Positions 1 to 9,117 of a stretch of 64,000 bases of DNA are shown here, one piece after another. Position 1 is the first letter of the stretch. Every line of letters begins with the position of its first letter. Under the pieces are notes generated by a model, which was not told where the DNA came from, searched no databases, and saw only the letters and a program-made list of their open reading frames with translations. The translations under genes were made by a program, and so were the position numbers. The DNA is taken from assembly GCA_963732635.1 (NCBI GenBank), contig CAVTAL010000014.1, forward strand, positions 124,001 to 188,000, read 5' to 3'. This DNA comes from JAKFWF01 sp963732635 (lineage in GTDB: Bacteria > Pseudomonadota > Alphaproteobacteria > Rhizobiales > Hyphomicrobiaceae).

Positions 1-729
1 GAGTGAGTCACGTGCGCCGAGGCCGATGGGCTGGACACGTTCGTCGGACATCAGCAGCTTCGCCAGATCGACCGCCGATTTCTCCGGCACCGAAATCTCG
101 TAGCCATCCTCGCCGGTGTAGCCGGAACGGGAGACGTGGCAATCGATCGGTCCGATCCGCGTGCTACGCGCCGCCATGAACGAGAGTGCCCCGGCTTCCG
201 GTGACAGCTTGGCCATTACGTCGCCAGCGGCCGGTCCCTGCAAGGCCAGCAGCGCGCGATCCGGCATGATTTCGAGTCTAACCCCGGCCGGCAGATGCTT
301 GGCAATGTGCGCGTAATCCGCATCCTTGCAGCCGGCGTTGACGACGAGGAACAAGACACCTTCGGCATTAGGCGCCATCGGCCGCGTGATCATCAGATCG
401 TCCAGGATGCCGCCGTCCGGCCCCAGGAACTGCGAATAGCGCTGCTGGCCAACTTTGAGGCTTTGGATATCGGCCGGCACCAGGGTTTCGAGCAAGCGGG
501 CCGCAGTTTCGAACTTGCCATCGGCCGCGATCAGCGCCGCCTGCCCCATGTGGCTCACATCAAAAAGACCCGCCTTTTCGCGGGTCCAAAGGTGCTCTTT
601 CAGCACGCCGAGCGGATATTGAACGGGCATCTCATAGCCCGCGAACGGCACCATTTTGGCGCCGAGCGACACGTGCAGGTCATAAAGGGGAGTACGCAAC
701 AGAGGGGCAGTCGCGGTTGGTCCGCTCAT
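1..729 (-). CDS. gcvT: Aminomethyltransferase (glycine cleavage T protein), partial
   Basis: Translating the minus strand from the ATG at 729 gives 243 residues that run off the window at base 1. The N-terminal stretch (LYDLHVSLGAKMVPFAGYEM, then GLFDVSHMGQ near residues 54-63) is the folate-binding T-protein fold. GcvT transfers the aminomethyl carbon from lipoyl GcvH to tetrahydrofolate in the glycine cleavage system, in the cytoplasm. The family is about 370 residues long, so roughly a third of the C-terminus lies outside. A tandem glycine riboswitch lies directly upstream, which fits control by glycine. gcvH and gcvP would be expected beyond the left edge. Identification is secure from sequence and context together. 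Confidence 0.95.
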   Translation of the reverse strand, partial: MSGPTATAPLLRTPLYDLHVSLGAKMVPFAGYEMPVQYPLGVLKEHLWTREKAGLFDVSHMGQAALIAADGKFETAARLLETLVPADIQSLKVGQQRYSQFLGPDGGILDDLMITRPMAPNAEGVLFLVVNAGCKDADYAHIAKHLPAGVRLEIMPDRALLALQGPAAGDVMAKLSPEAGALSFMAARSTRIGPIDCHVSRSGYTGEDGYEISVPEKSAVDLAKLLMSDERVQPIGLGARDSL

Positions 730-782
730 CTAAGGTCCCATCGTGGCTCAGACACAGGGACGCGTTCCTCACGCCCGAGGTA

Positions 783-1027
783 GAGCCCCCTCTGTCTTGG
801 GACCTGAGAGATTCGCTACGTTCCCCCGGCCTTGAGAGCGGCCGGATGCACTAGCTTACCACCTTCGGTGGGATGGACGTATACGCGCCGCATCCACTTT
901 CCAGAGTGCCATCAACCTGCGGTCCTTTTGCCTGAGAGTTTCCGGGGCGGTTGCTCCTTCGGCGCCGTCACTCGAGTGAAGAGATCGGGTCTCTTCCGCA
1001 GGTCTCGATTGGCAGTGGAGCGAAAAT
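783..1027 (-). promoter_or_regulatory. Tandem glycine riboswitch upstream of gcvT
   Basis: Read on the minus strand, two copies of the glycine aptamer signature follow each other. The first has GCCGAAGGAGCAA and then AACTCTCAGGCAAAAGGAC (about 915-965). The second has CACCGAAGGTGGTAAGC, and then CTCTCAGGTCCCAAGACAG (about 785-880). The last aptamer ends about 55 bases before the gcvT start. Tandem aptamers of this type sense glycine and usually switch on gcv genes. The boundaries are approximate because no covariance search was run. Confidence 0.93.
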
Positions 1028-1119
1028 AGGGGTCACGGGCCGGATGTCAATGGCTGGCGAAGGCCGCACCTGTAATTCTGTCGCGGGACAAGTGGGTCAC
1101 GGCTCCAAACGCAGCTACT

Positions 1120-2448
1120 CTAACCCACATAGGTCGCGCCCAGCTTCTCCATCAGCGACCGGAAAGTCGGGAAGCTGGTCGCGATCATGCTGGCGTCGTC
1201 GACGGTGACGGGACGGTCGCTGGCAAGGCCCAACGTCAGGAACGCCATCGCCATGCGGTGGTCGAGGTGGGTGGCGACGGTGCCGCCGCCCTTCACCGAC
1301 TTGGCGCCGCTCACGATCAGCGTCTCGCCATCGACCTTGTGCGGCACGCCGTTGGCCGCGAGGCCGCTCGCAGTGGCCGCGAGACGATCGCTCTCCTTGG
1401 CCTTCAATTCGGCGAGGCCCTCCATCCGCGTCTCACCGTCGGCAAAGGCTGCGAGCACGGCCAGGACCGGATATTCGTCGATCATGCTCGGCGCGCGCTC
1501 GGGCGGCACCCGCACGCCCTTCAGCTTCGAATGGCGAACGCGGATGTCTGCGACCGGCTCGCCGCCCTCCTCGCGCTCGTTCTCGAACGCGATATCGGCA
1601 CCCATTTCCTTCAGTGTGACGTAGAGGCCGGTGCGAGTCGGGTTGACCAGCACGCCTTCGATCGTGATGTCCGAACCCGGCACCAGCAGCGCCGCAGCCA
1701 CCAGGAACGCCGCCGAACTCGGATCGGTCGGCACAATCACATTGCGGCCTTCCAACTCGGCATGGCCGGTAACGGTGATGTGCGCCACGCCGTCCCTCAT
1801 CGTGCGGGTGAGTTTGGCACCGAAGTAGCCGAGCATGCGCTCGGTATGATCGCGCGTCGCCTCGGGCTCGATCACGGTGGTGGCACCTGGCGCCTGCATG
1901 CCGGCGATCAGGATCGCCGATTTCACCTGCGCCGACGGCACGGGCAGCCGATACTCAATCGGCACCAGCCGCGACGACCCTCGGAACTGCAGCGGCAGCC
2001 GGTCGCGGTCGGCCGGAATGACGGTGACGCCCATCTGCTTCAAGGGCGTCAGCACGCGACCCATCGGCCGGCGCGATAGCGAGGCGTCGCCGATCATCTC
2101 GACCGTCATGTCGTGACCGGCGATGACGCCCATCATCAACCGCGTGCCGGTGCCGGCATTGCCGAAATCGAGCGCGCCTTCGGGTTGTATCAGTCCGCCA
2201 GTGCCGCGCCCCAGCACTTCCCAGCCGGTCGCGGTACGCCGCGCCTCGGCGCCGAGCTGGGTGACGATGCGGGCGGTGTTGAGCACGTCTTCGGCTTCCA
2301 GCAGGCCGGTGATGCGGGTCCGCCCCACAGCCAGCGCCCCGAACATCAAGGCACGGTGCGAAATCGATTTGTCGCCCGGCACGCGGACGCGGCCGGAAAG
2401 CGGGCCGGAACGAGAGGCGGTCAGGGGGCTGGCGGCGGCGGATGACAT
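1120..2448 (-). CDS. aroA: 3-phosphoshikimate 1-carboxyvinyltransferase (EPSP synthase)
   Basis: A 442-residue protein carrying the EPSP synthase landmarks: GDKSISHR near the N-terminus, DFGNAGTGTRL, SLSRRPMGRVL and LDHRMAMAF near the C-terminus. It joins shikimate 3-phosphate to phosphoenolpyruvate in aromatic amino acid synthesis. The start at 2448 was chosen over an upstream start at 2514 because AAAGGG sits about nine bases before it and the alignment of the family begins there. The sequence resembles the rhizobial class II type, but the residue that is Ala in the glyphosate-tolerant CP4 enzyme (NAATGCR) is Gly here (NAGTGTR). It reads toward the gcvT riboswitch on the same strand. Confidence 0.95.
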   Translation of the reverse strand: MSSAAASPLTASRSGPLSGRVRVPGDKSISHRALMFGALAVGRTRITGLLEAEDVLNTARIVTQLGAEARRTATGWEVLGRGTGGLIQPEGALDFGNAGTGTRLMMGVIAGHDMTVEMIGDASLSRRPMGRVLTPLKQMGVTVIPADRDRLPLQFRGSSRLVPIEYRLPVPSAQVKSAILIAGMQAPGATTVIEPEATRDHTERMLGYFGAKLTRTMRDGVAHITVTGHAELEGRNVIVPTDPSSAAFLVAAALLVPGSDITIEGVLVNPTRTGLYVTLKEMGADIAFENEREEGGEPVADIRVRHSKLKGVRVPPERAPSMIDEYPVLAVLAAFADGETRMEGLAELKAKESDRLAATASGLAANGVPHKVDGETLIVSGAKSVKGGGTVATHLDHRMAMAFLTLGLASDRPVTVDDASMIATSFPTFRSLMEKLGATYVG

Positions 2449-2639
2449 GGAATTGGCCCTTTCGAGCGCATGATGGCGGTCATTTGATGCTTGACGGACA
2501 TGAACCGCGCCCACACTTGGGTGTCAACGGTACTGAACTGATCCGCCCCTGACATGGCTTAGCTTTTGACAAGCGGGCCTGCCCGTGGCAGACGGCGAGA
2601 CCAATCACACCAAATCCGAATATCAATTCGAGGACCGCC

Positions 2640-3029
2640 ATGGCGACGAAAGCAGCCCGTGGGACGAAGCGCACCTGTCAAAGCCAGGAATGCGGCGCCC
2701 GCTTCTATGATCTCAACCGCGACCCGATCGTCTGCCCGATGTGCGAGACGCCGTACGTCATCGCCCATCAGAGCCTGTCGCCGGCCGCAGCAGCCGCTGC
2801 CGCCGCCGCCGAGGAAAAGGCCGCCCGCAAGGCCAAGAAGGCCGCCGAGGAAGCGACCGACGACGTGGTGGTCGCCGAGGGCGAGGAGGCGCTGGCCGAT
2901 CTCGAAGTCGCCGACGAGCCGATCGCGGCCGAAGGCGACGAAACCTTCCTCGAGGAAGAAGAGGAAGAGGGCGGCGACGTTTCCAACATTCTTGGCGGCC
3001 CGGTCGCCGAGGGCGGCGAGGAAGTATAG
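2640..3029 (+). CDS. TIGR02300 family zinc-ribbon protein
   Basis: A 129-residue protein typical of alphaproteobacteria. Residues 12-40 hold CQSQECGARFYDLN and CPMCETPY, which supply four cysteines in a CxxxxC / CxxC pattern expected to bind zinc. The rest is an Ala/Lys-rich linker and a long acidic tail (EEEEEEGGDV near the end). The family has no assigned biochemical role. The start has a GAGGA box about ten bases upstream. It is transcribed divergently from aroA and lies just before tRNA-Ala. The assignment rests on the characteristic cysteine/FYDLNRDP block. Confidence 0.85.
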   Translation: MATKAARGTKRTCQSQECGARFYDLNRDPIVCPMCETPYVIAHQSLSPAAAAAAAAAEEKAARKAKKAAEEATDDVVVAEGEEALADLEVADEPIAAEGDETFLEEEEEEGGDVSNILGGPVAEGGEEV

Positions 3030-3251
3030 TATTTTGCTGGTCGCTGCCGACGCGTGTTCCGCGCGCCGACCAGCGTCGATGATACCGTTTCACTGCTGGC
3101 CGCGTACTAATGTGGGCTGGCAGTGAAAACCCAAAATTCCCTCTTGCGTATTCGGCTTTGAGGGCATAGTAACCGCAACGCGCTGACGGCCTTGTCGTCT
3201 GACGCACACGGGAGCGCCGTAGCGGCACTTCCGATCCCATATACTGGTTTC

Positions 3252-3327
<76 letters not shown>

Positions 3328-3864
3328 TTTTTCATTGTAATGCATTGAATGATCTCCGTTTTTTTGGAATATGCGCAATGCGCCCCACATTTCACCCCAC
3401 GCTTTGCCCGAACTAGGTTCCAGACTAAGCACAAGAGATCCCTCGTCCGCTATCTCCTGACCAGCAAAACTCCTCGTCGCGCTTCCTCATCACAGGTGCG
3501 GCGCTATCACCACCGCTTAGCCAAAGTGTGCCAGCCCCCCCAAATGCGACAAGTGCCGGTTCTTTCACTGCTGACATCGGATAATTGGAGTCGCTGACGG
3601 CCCTATTGCGTGGCGGGATGCAGGCGCGCGGGCGGCAAGCGCGCGCTCTCCGTTCGGCCCTTCGTAGTCAACCAAGCCGCCCGTGTCATCGGGCCATAGG
3701 CGGTCCATTTGCTTGCCGCAGTGCGGCTGGGGCGGGAGCCAGAAATTCCTCACGCTTGGTGTGGCTCAATCGTGACACCGGGGCCTGAAGCAAAGTGGCA
3801 TCACCAACAAGGCGGTTGTGCCTAAAGTGCCGCCCGTGCTTTGTTGGCGGCTGGGAGATGTGCG
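3328..3864. other. Left end of the element, no gene recognised
   Basis: Short reading frames occur here but none has a convincing ribosome binding site or recognisable protein. The first 40 bases downstream of the tRNA resemble the sequence downstream of the right repeat. The region should contain the promoter of the cargo operon, but I see no clear promoter or metal-regulator operator. Confidence 0.5.
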
Positions 3865-4254
3865 TTGGCTCGATTTCGCGTCATTATAGGCGTATTGGCG
3901 ATGCTTGGTGTGCTGCTGCATGCCGGGCTGCTGGTGCGTCACAACGCGATGATGCTGAACGCCAAGTTCCTCAACCAGGAACTCGCCGCCGCGCTCGGCG
4001 TGATTTGTCACAGCGACGGCAGCACCAGCCAGCTGGCGGGGTCCGGTGCGCCTACGCTGCCCGAGCCAACCGGCAACCAGGGTGACTGCCCTCTTTGCAT
4101 GGGGTTGATGTCGGTCGCGATCCTGCCGACCTATGACGCACCATCGTTCGTTCCCGACCTCGCCTCGGCGCGGATCGCGGCTGTTGCCGAGGCCATCGCC
4201 CCTCGCTTGTCGGCGGTCTGCCCGCCGCCGCGTGGACCTCCCTCGATCGTCTGA
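3865..4254 (+). CDS. DUF2946-type small secreted/membrane protein, copy 1
   Basis: A 129-residue protein starting at a TTG. The start was chosen by alignment with copy 2 (start 8421) and by a GGGAG box about seven bases upstream; both copies are then the same length. An N-terminal hydrophobic segment (IIGVLAMLGVLLHAGLLV) is a signal or anchor. The middle has CHSDGS and then DCPLCMGLM, a CxxC pair in an oxidising compartment. The C-terminus is CPPPRGPPSIV. DUF2946 proteins are commonly neighbours of TonB-dependent receptors, and a metal or redox role is supposed but not established. It lies 116 bases before the first receptor. Confidence 0.8.
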   Translation: MARFRVIIGVLAMLGVLLHAGLLVRHNAMMLNAKFLNQELAAALGVICHSDGSTSQLAGSGAPTLPEPTGNQGDCPLCMGLMSVAILPTYDAPSFVPDLASARIAAVAEAIAPRLSAVCPPPRGPPSIV

Positions 4255-4560
4255 GACGACCAATCCACATGCTCGCGCGCTAGGCGCCACCGACGGCTGA
4301 AGCATGCCGCATCCGGTCGGGGCCGATCCCCGCTGCATCGATCCTTCTCATTCGATCTTCAGGTCCATTCATGTCCCAGCCCGCTCCGTCGTCGCGGCGG
4401 CCGTTGTCGTCGGCACTCCGTCTCCCAATCATGTTTGCATGTGCGCTCAGTGTCGTCGCGTTGAGTGCGATCCACGGCGGCGCGCGCGCTCAACAGGCCG
4501 CACCGCAAGCCCAAGGCACGCAGTTGCCGCCAGTACCGGTCGAGCCACCGGTCCAGGCTC
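3865..4560 (+). repeat. Direct repeat, copy 1 (DUF2946 gene, leader and receptor N-terminus)
   Basis: About 700 bases recur at 8421-9117 with an offset of 4556-4557. The match covers the whole DUF2946 gene, the intergenic leader and the signal peptide plus proline-rich spacer of the following receptor. Similarity ends where the plug domain begins. By eye the two copies differ at scattered positions and have almost no indels. Confidence 0.85.
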
Positions 4561-6800
4561 AGTCGAAACAGGCGCCGGTGCCACAACCAAAGCAGGCCGC
4601 ATCCGCGCCGCAGGCCAAGGCTGCACCGAAGGCTCAAACCAAGGCAGTCTCCAAGAGCGCACCAGCACCACAGCCCGCCGCTCAACTGCAGCAGGTCGCA
4701 CCTTCGACCACGGCCAACGCAAACGCCAGTTCCATCGGACCGGCTGCAGCCGCTGCCAAACTCGAAGTCAAGAATTCAACCGGTAGCGCGCTCGGCCTGA
4801 CGCCGCGCGAGACGCCGGCGACCATCAACATCGTCACCCAGAAGGAAATGGAGGAGAAGGGCACGCGCAGCCTGATCGAGGTCTATCGCAGCGTGCCCGG
4901 CGTTCAGGTCGGCAACAATCCTGGTGAGCCGGGAGCCACCGTGGTGCGCGGCTTCTCCAAGGCGGTGGGCTACTCGATCGATGGCTCGCGTGCCGCCGAT
5001 CCGCACCTCGTCTCGCGTGACTACGACGCCTTCAACTTCGAGCGCGTCGAGATGCTCAAAGGTCCGGCTTCGGTGGTCTACGGCACCAACGGCCTGGCGG
5101 GCTCGATCAATATCGTCACGAAGCAGGCGACACTCGACAGGAACTTCGTAGAGGGCTTAGTCGGCTACGGCAGCTTCAATACCGCCCGTCTCGGACTCGG
5201 CGCCAACATCGTGCTTAGTCCTTACGCCGCCATGCGCTCGACGGTCAGCCTTGCCCGCTCGAACGGTTACATCGACGATACCGATTGGGAGAAGATCAGC
5301 TTCACCAACAACTTCCTGGTCAAGCCGAGCGATCGGCTGAAGTTCACAGCCTCGGTCGACTACTACAAGGACGATTTCAATACCGGCTACTGGGGCACGC
5401 CGCTGGTGCCGCGTTCAATCGCCAAAAATCCGACCGACATCGTTTCGAACACGGCCGGGCTGGTGATCGACAAGAGCCTGCGTTCGACCAACTACAATTA
5501 CGGTGACGGCACCACCGGCGCCGAAACCTACTGGCTGCGCGGCGCCGCCGAGTACAAGCTCTCCAGCGAATGGACGCTGAAGAACGAACTCAACTACTAC
5601 AACGCCGACCGGCGCTGGAAGGATGCGGAGTTCTTCAACTACGCCGGCGGATTCGTCCAGCGCAGTGCCAACCTCATCAGCCACGACCATCAGTTCTGGT
5701 CGGACCGCGCTACCTTGGGCTACGACGGACAGATCGGCGGCCTACGAAACCGCTTCGTCGCCGGTACGGAATATATGGAAACGAGCTTCGACTCGACCCG
5801 CCACTTCGGCAACCCGCGCAATGTCGACGTGTTCAATCCGATCCGGGCCGCGTTCCCGGCCGATACAGCCGCCAATTTCGACAGCGGCCGCACCTTCCAT
5901 TCGACCCAGTATACGACCAGTGCGTTGTTCGCTGAGAACGCCATCAACCTGACGCCTTCCTGGGTGATCGCGGCTGGCATCCGGCATGAAAAGATCAATC
6001 TCGACCGCAGCATCACCAATGACAACACCGGGCTCGTCACGACCGCCTATCAGCGCGATCTCGACAGTACGACGTGGCGCGTGGGCTCGTCTTACGAGAT
6101 CTTCAAGGGTACGTCGGTGTTCGCGCAATATGCGACGTCGGTGATTCCGATCACGACGCTGATGACGGCGAGCCTGGCCAACGGCAAATTTGAACTGTCG
6201 ACCGGCGAGAGCGTCGAAGCCGGCATCAAGTCCACTTGGGCCGGTGGTCGCGTGACGACGACGGCATCGCTCTATCAGATCGATCAGGACAACATCCTGA
6301 CGCGCGACCCGGCAAACTCCACCCTCACCATCCAGGGCGGCAGCCAGCGGTCGAGAGGCGTGGAGGTTGATACTTCGGTCGCGCTAACCGATCGCTGGAA
6401 CCTGTCGCTGGCTGGAACCCTGATCGACGCCGAGTATACCAAGTTGACTGAGCGGGCTGGCGGCGTCGCCGTTGATCGCAGCGGCAACCGGCCAATCAAT
6501 GCGTCGCCGTATGCCTGGACCGCATCGACCAGCTACCGCTTGCCCCATGCCCCGGTGACGATCGGCTTGGCGCTGCACAATGTCGGACCGTTCTTCACCG
6601 ACACCGCCAACTTGACCGAGGCGAGAGCGCGAACCTTGCTCGACGCCTGGGTCGCCTACGACATCGGTGGCGGCACCTTGCGCATCCGAGGCCGCAATCT
6701 GACCAACGAGTTCTATGCCGAGTGGGCCGACTACAATCCCACCTCGGTCTATCTCGGTGCGCCGCGCAGCGTCGATGCCACCTACACATTCAAGTGGTGA
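4371..6800 (+). CDS. TonB-dependent outer-membrane receptor 1
   Basis: An 809-residue receptor. Residues 1-41 form a signal peptide ending near ARAQQ. Residues 42-125 are a Pro/Ala/Lys/Gln-rich spacer. The plug domain spans about 140-250, with RETPATINIVTQKEM, RGFSKAVGYSIDG, RVEMLKGPASVVYG and GLAGSINIVTK. The 22-strand barrel follows and ends in an aromatic terminal strand (TYTFKW). Such proteins import metal chelates across the outer membrane using TonB and the proton motive force. The ligand cannot be named. It is followed 79 bases later by a PepSY membrane protein, as in siderophore receptor-reductase pairs such as FoxA/FoxB. Confidence 0.93.
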   Translation: MSQPAPSSRRPLSSALRLPIMFACALSVVALSAIHGGARAQQAAPQAQGTQLPPVPVEPPVQAQSKQAPVPQPKQAASAPQAKAAPKAQTKAVSKSAPAPQPAAQLQQVAPSTTANANASSIGPAAAAAKLEVKNSTGSALGLTPRETPATINIVTQKEMEEKGTRSLIEVYRSVPGVQVGNNPGEPGATVVRGFSKAVGYSIDGSRAADPHLVSRDYDAFNFERVEMLKGPASVVYGTNGLAGSINIVTKQATLDRNFVEGLVGYGSFNTARLGLGANIVLSPYAAMRSTVSLARSNGYIDDTDWEKISFTNNFLVKPSDRLKFTASVDYYKDDFNTGYWGTPLVPRSIAKNPTDIVSNTAGLVIDKSLRSTNYNYGDGTTGAETYWLRGAAEYKLSSEWTLKNELNYYNADRRWKDAEFFNYAGGFVQRSANLISHDHQFWSDRATLGYDGQIGGLRNRFVAGTEYMETSFDSTRHFGNPRNVDVFNPIRAAFPADTAANFDSGRTFHSTQYTTSALFAENAINLTPSWVIAAGIRHEKINLDRSITNDNTGLVTTAYQRDLDSTTWRVGSSYEIFKGTSVFAQYATSVIPITTLMTASLANGKFELSTGESVEAGIKSTWAGGRVTTTASLYQIDQDNILTRDPANSTLTIQGGSQRSRGVEVDTSVALTDRWNLSLAGTLIDAEYTKLTERAGGVAVDRSGNRPINASPYAWTASTSYRLPHAPVTIGLALHNVGPFFTDTANLTEARARTLLDAWVAYDIGGGTLRIRGRNLTNEFYAEWADYNPTSVYLGAPRSVDATYTFKW

Positions 6801-6879
6801 ACGGTCGCCGGCCGGCCTCGGCAAGTCGTCGATGCCGGGCTCGATTGGGTTCGTGAATTGTCGTGGGACGTCGCAGCAT

Positions 6880-8265
6880 ATGAACACAGCTTCGGCTGCT
6901 CTCTATCGCACCATCTGGCGCTGGCATTTCTATGCCGGCGTCATCGTCGCGCCGTTCATGGTCATCCTCGCGCTTACCGGCGCGATCTACCTGTTCAACG
7001 ACGAGATCAACGATGTGCTGCATCGGGAAAAGCGCATCGTGCGGCCTGTTGCACAATCCATACCCTTAAGTCGAATGATCGAGGCGGCTGTGGCGCAGTT
7101 TCCAGGCGCCGTCGCCACGCGGATCGACACCCCGAAGGATCCGGATCGCAGCGCCGAAATCTTTGTCAAACCGGCCAAAGGTGAGCCGCGCCGCGTCTTT
7201 GTCGATCCGGGCACCGGGACCGTTCTGGGTTCGTATGTCTACTCCCGCACGCTGGTCGGGTTTGCCGATGTGTTTCATGGCTCACTGTTCATGGGCGACT
7301 TCGGTGACGCCATCGTCGAGCTTGCCGCTTGCTGGGGCTTCATCCTGACCGTCACCGGCTTGTACTTGTGGTGGCCGAAGGGGCGCACGACCTTTCGCGG
7401 AGTGATCACGCCTCGTTGGGCGAGCAGCGGCCGGACATTCTGGCGATCGCTCCATTCCGCTGTCGGTGCGTGGACCGCGCTGCTGATCATGTTCCTGATC
7501 ATCACCGGGTTGCCATGGGCAACAATCTGGGGCGGGCTACTTCGGCAAGGCGCCGATAGTGCCGGCATCGGTTATCCGAAAAGTTTCAGAGGCTATGGTG
7601 CCCCCGCCAGCGGCACCGAGACGATCGAGGCGGCATCGCAGGGCGCGGCACCCTGGACCACACAGAAAGCCCCTGCGCCGCAATCGGCGCCTGCAGGTCA
7701 TCACGGTCATGGCCCGGTCTCGGGGCAAGCCCAAGGCCACGCCATCAGCATAGACCGGGTGGCCGAGATCCTGGCCGGCGCCGGCATGCGAGCGCCCTAC
7801 AGACTGAGCCTACCCCGCGATGCGACCGGGGTATTCCTGGCCTTCACCTACCCCGATCATCCGGAGACGCAGCGCTCGCTCTACATCGACCAATATGACG
7901 GCCGGATCATCGGCGACGTGCGGTTCGCCGATTATGGCGTCGCAGCCAAGGCGGTCGAACTCGGCGTGCAAATTCATATGGGCAATTATTTCGGCCCGGC
8001 AAACCAGATCGTCATGCTGCTGCCGTGTCTCGGTATCGTTGTCCTGGCGATCACTGGGCCGTACATGTGGTGGCTGCGACGCCCCAAAGGCCAGCTTGCC
8101 GCGCCACGCGTCGTCGCGCCGTTGACACTCCGCGCGATCGCGCTGATCACGATTGGGTTGGGTCTGGTTTTTCCGCTGGCTGGCGCGTCCTTGGTCGTAG
8201 TCGTGGTGTTGGACAGTGTGCTTCGCCACTCGCTTGGCAGCAGCCGAGGGGCGATCGAGCGATGA
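6880..8265 (+). CDS. PepSY-associated inner-membrane protein, probable metal-chelate reductase
   Basis: A 461-residue protein whose start at 6880 precedes the family's conserved opening WRWHFYAGVIVAPFM. Membrane segments lie near residues 15-40, 140-165, 190-215, 375-400 and 420-445, with periplasmic PepSY domains between them. Conserved histidines occur in RWHFYAG, DVFHGSLFMGD, RSLHSAVGAW and QIHMGNYFG. A His-rich patch, GHHGHGP, sits in the second periplasmic region. The family includes FoxB, a heme-bearing siderophore reductase. Its place directly after a TonB receptor supports reduction or release of the imported metal. The substrate is not known. Confidence 0.85.
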   Translation: MNTASAALYRTIWRWHFYAGVIVAPFMVILALTGAIYLFNDEINDVLHREKRIVRPVAQSIPLSRMIEAAVAQFPGAVATRIDTPKDPDRSAEIFVKPAKGEPRRVFVDPGTGTVLGSYVYSRTLVGFADVFHGSLFMGDFGDAIVELAACWGFILTVTGLYLWWPKGRTTFRGVITPRWASSGRTFWRSLHSAVGAWTALLIMFLIITGLPWATIWGGLLRQGADSAGIGYPKSFRGYGAPASGTETIEAASQGAAPWTTQKAPAPQSAPAGHHGHGPVSGQAQGHAISIDRVAEILAGAGMRAPYRLSLPRDATGVFLAFTYPDHPETQRSLYIDQYDGRIIGDVRFADYGVAAKAVELGVQIHMGNYFGPANQIVMLLPCLGIVVLAITGPYMWWLRRPKGQLAAPRVVAPLTLRAIALITIGLGLVFPLAGASLVVVVVLDSVLRHSLGSSRGAIER

Positions 8266-8420
8266 AACATAACAGTAACGATCCGGGGCCGGATGCCTCG
8301 TCATACCACGGTTCGAGTGTCTGGGTTGCCACGGCGTCCTACTGCGATCAGTGCCGCGACAAATGGCGGATTGAAAGCAATCCAGATTTCTGTGTTGTTC
8401 ATCGGCAAGGAGGATATGGC

Positions 8421-8810
8421 GTGCTCCGGTTTCGCGCGATTGTGGGTGTATTAGCGATGCTGGGTGTGCTGTTGCATGCCGGGCTGCTGGTGCGTCACAA
8501 CACGATGATGCTGAACGCCAAGTTCCTCAATCAGGAACTCACCGCCGCCCTCGGCGTGATCTGCCACAGCGACGGCAGCACCAGCCAGCTGGCGGGATCC
8601 GATGCTCCCACAGTACCCGAGCCGTCGGGCAACCGGGGCGACTGCCCCCTTTGCATGGGGCTGATGTCGGTCGTGATCCTGCCGACCTATGACGCACCAT
8701 CGTTCGCACCCGACCTCGCCTCAGCGCGGATCGCGGTTATGGCCGAGATCATCGCACCTCGCTTGTCGGCGGTCTGCCCGCCGCCGCGTGGACCTCCCTC
8801 GATCGTCTGA
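8421..8810 (+). CDS. DUF2946-type small secreted/membrane protein, copy 2
   Basis: A 129-residue near-duplicate of the protein at 3865. The start is a GTG with a perfect AGGAGG seven bases upstream (8408-8413). An in-frame upstream extension exists but has no family similarity. It has the same N-terminal hydrophobic segment, CHSDGS, DCPLCMGLM and CPPPRGPPSIV tail as copy 1. It precedes the second receptor by 117 bases, matching the copy 1/receptor 1 arrangement. Confidence 0.8.
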   Translation: MLRFRAIVGVLAMLGVLLHAGLLVRHNTMMLNAKFLNQELTAALGVICHSDGSTSQLAGSDAPTVPEPSGNRGDCPLCMGLMSVVILPTYDAPSFAPDLASARIAVMAEIIAPRLSAVCPPPRGPPSIV

Positions 8811-9117
8811 GACGACCAATCCACATGCTCGCGCGTTAGGCGCCACCGACGGCTGAAACATGTCGAATCCGGTCAGTGCCGAGCCCCGCTTGCATCGATC
8901 CTTCTCATTCGATCTTCAGGTCCATTCATGTCCCAAATTACCCTGCCTTCCCGGCGGCCGACGTCATCGGCGCTGCGTCTCCAGATCATATTTGCATGTG
9001 CGCTCAGTGTCGTGGCGTTGAGTGCGATCTACGGCGGCGTGCGCGCACAGCAGGCCGCACCGCCGAGCCAAGGTACGCAGTTGCCGCCGGTGCCGGTTGA
9101 GCCACCGGTCCAAGCGC
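8421..9117 (+). repeat. Direct repeat, copy 2
   Basis: Second copy of the repeat at 3865-4560, in the same orientation. It contains the DUF2946 gene, the leader with the shared segment CATTCGATCTTCAGGTCCAT, and the coding region for the signal peptide and spacer of receptor 2. Recombination between the copies would delete receptor 1 and the PepSY gene and leave one DUF2946-receptor unit. Confidence 0.85.
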
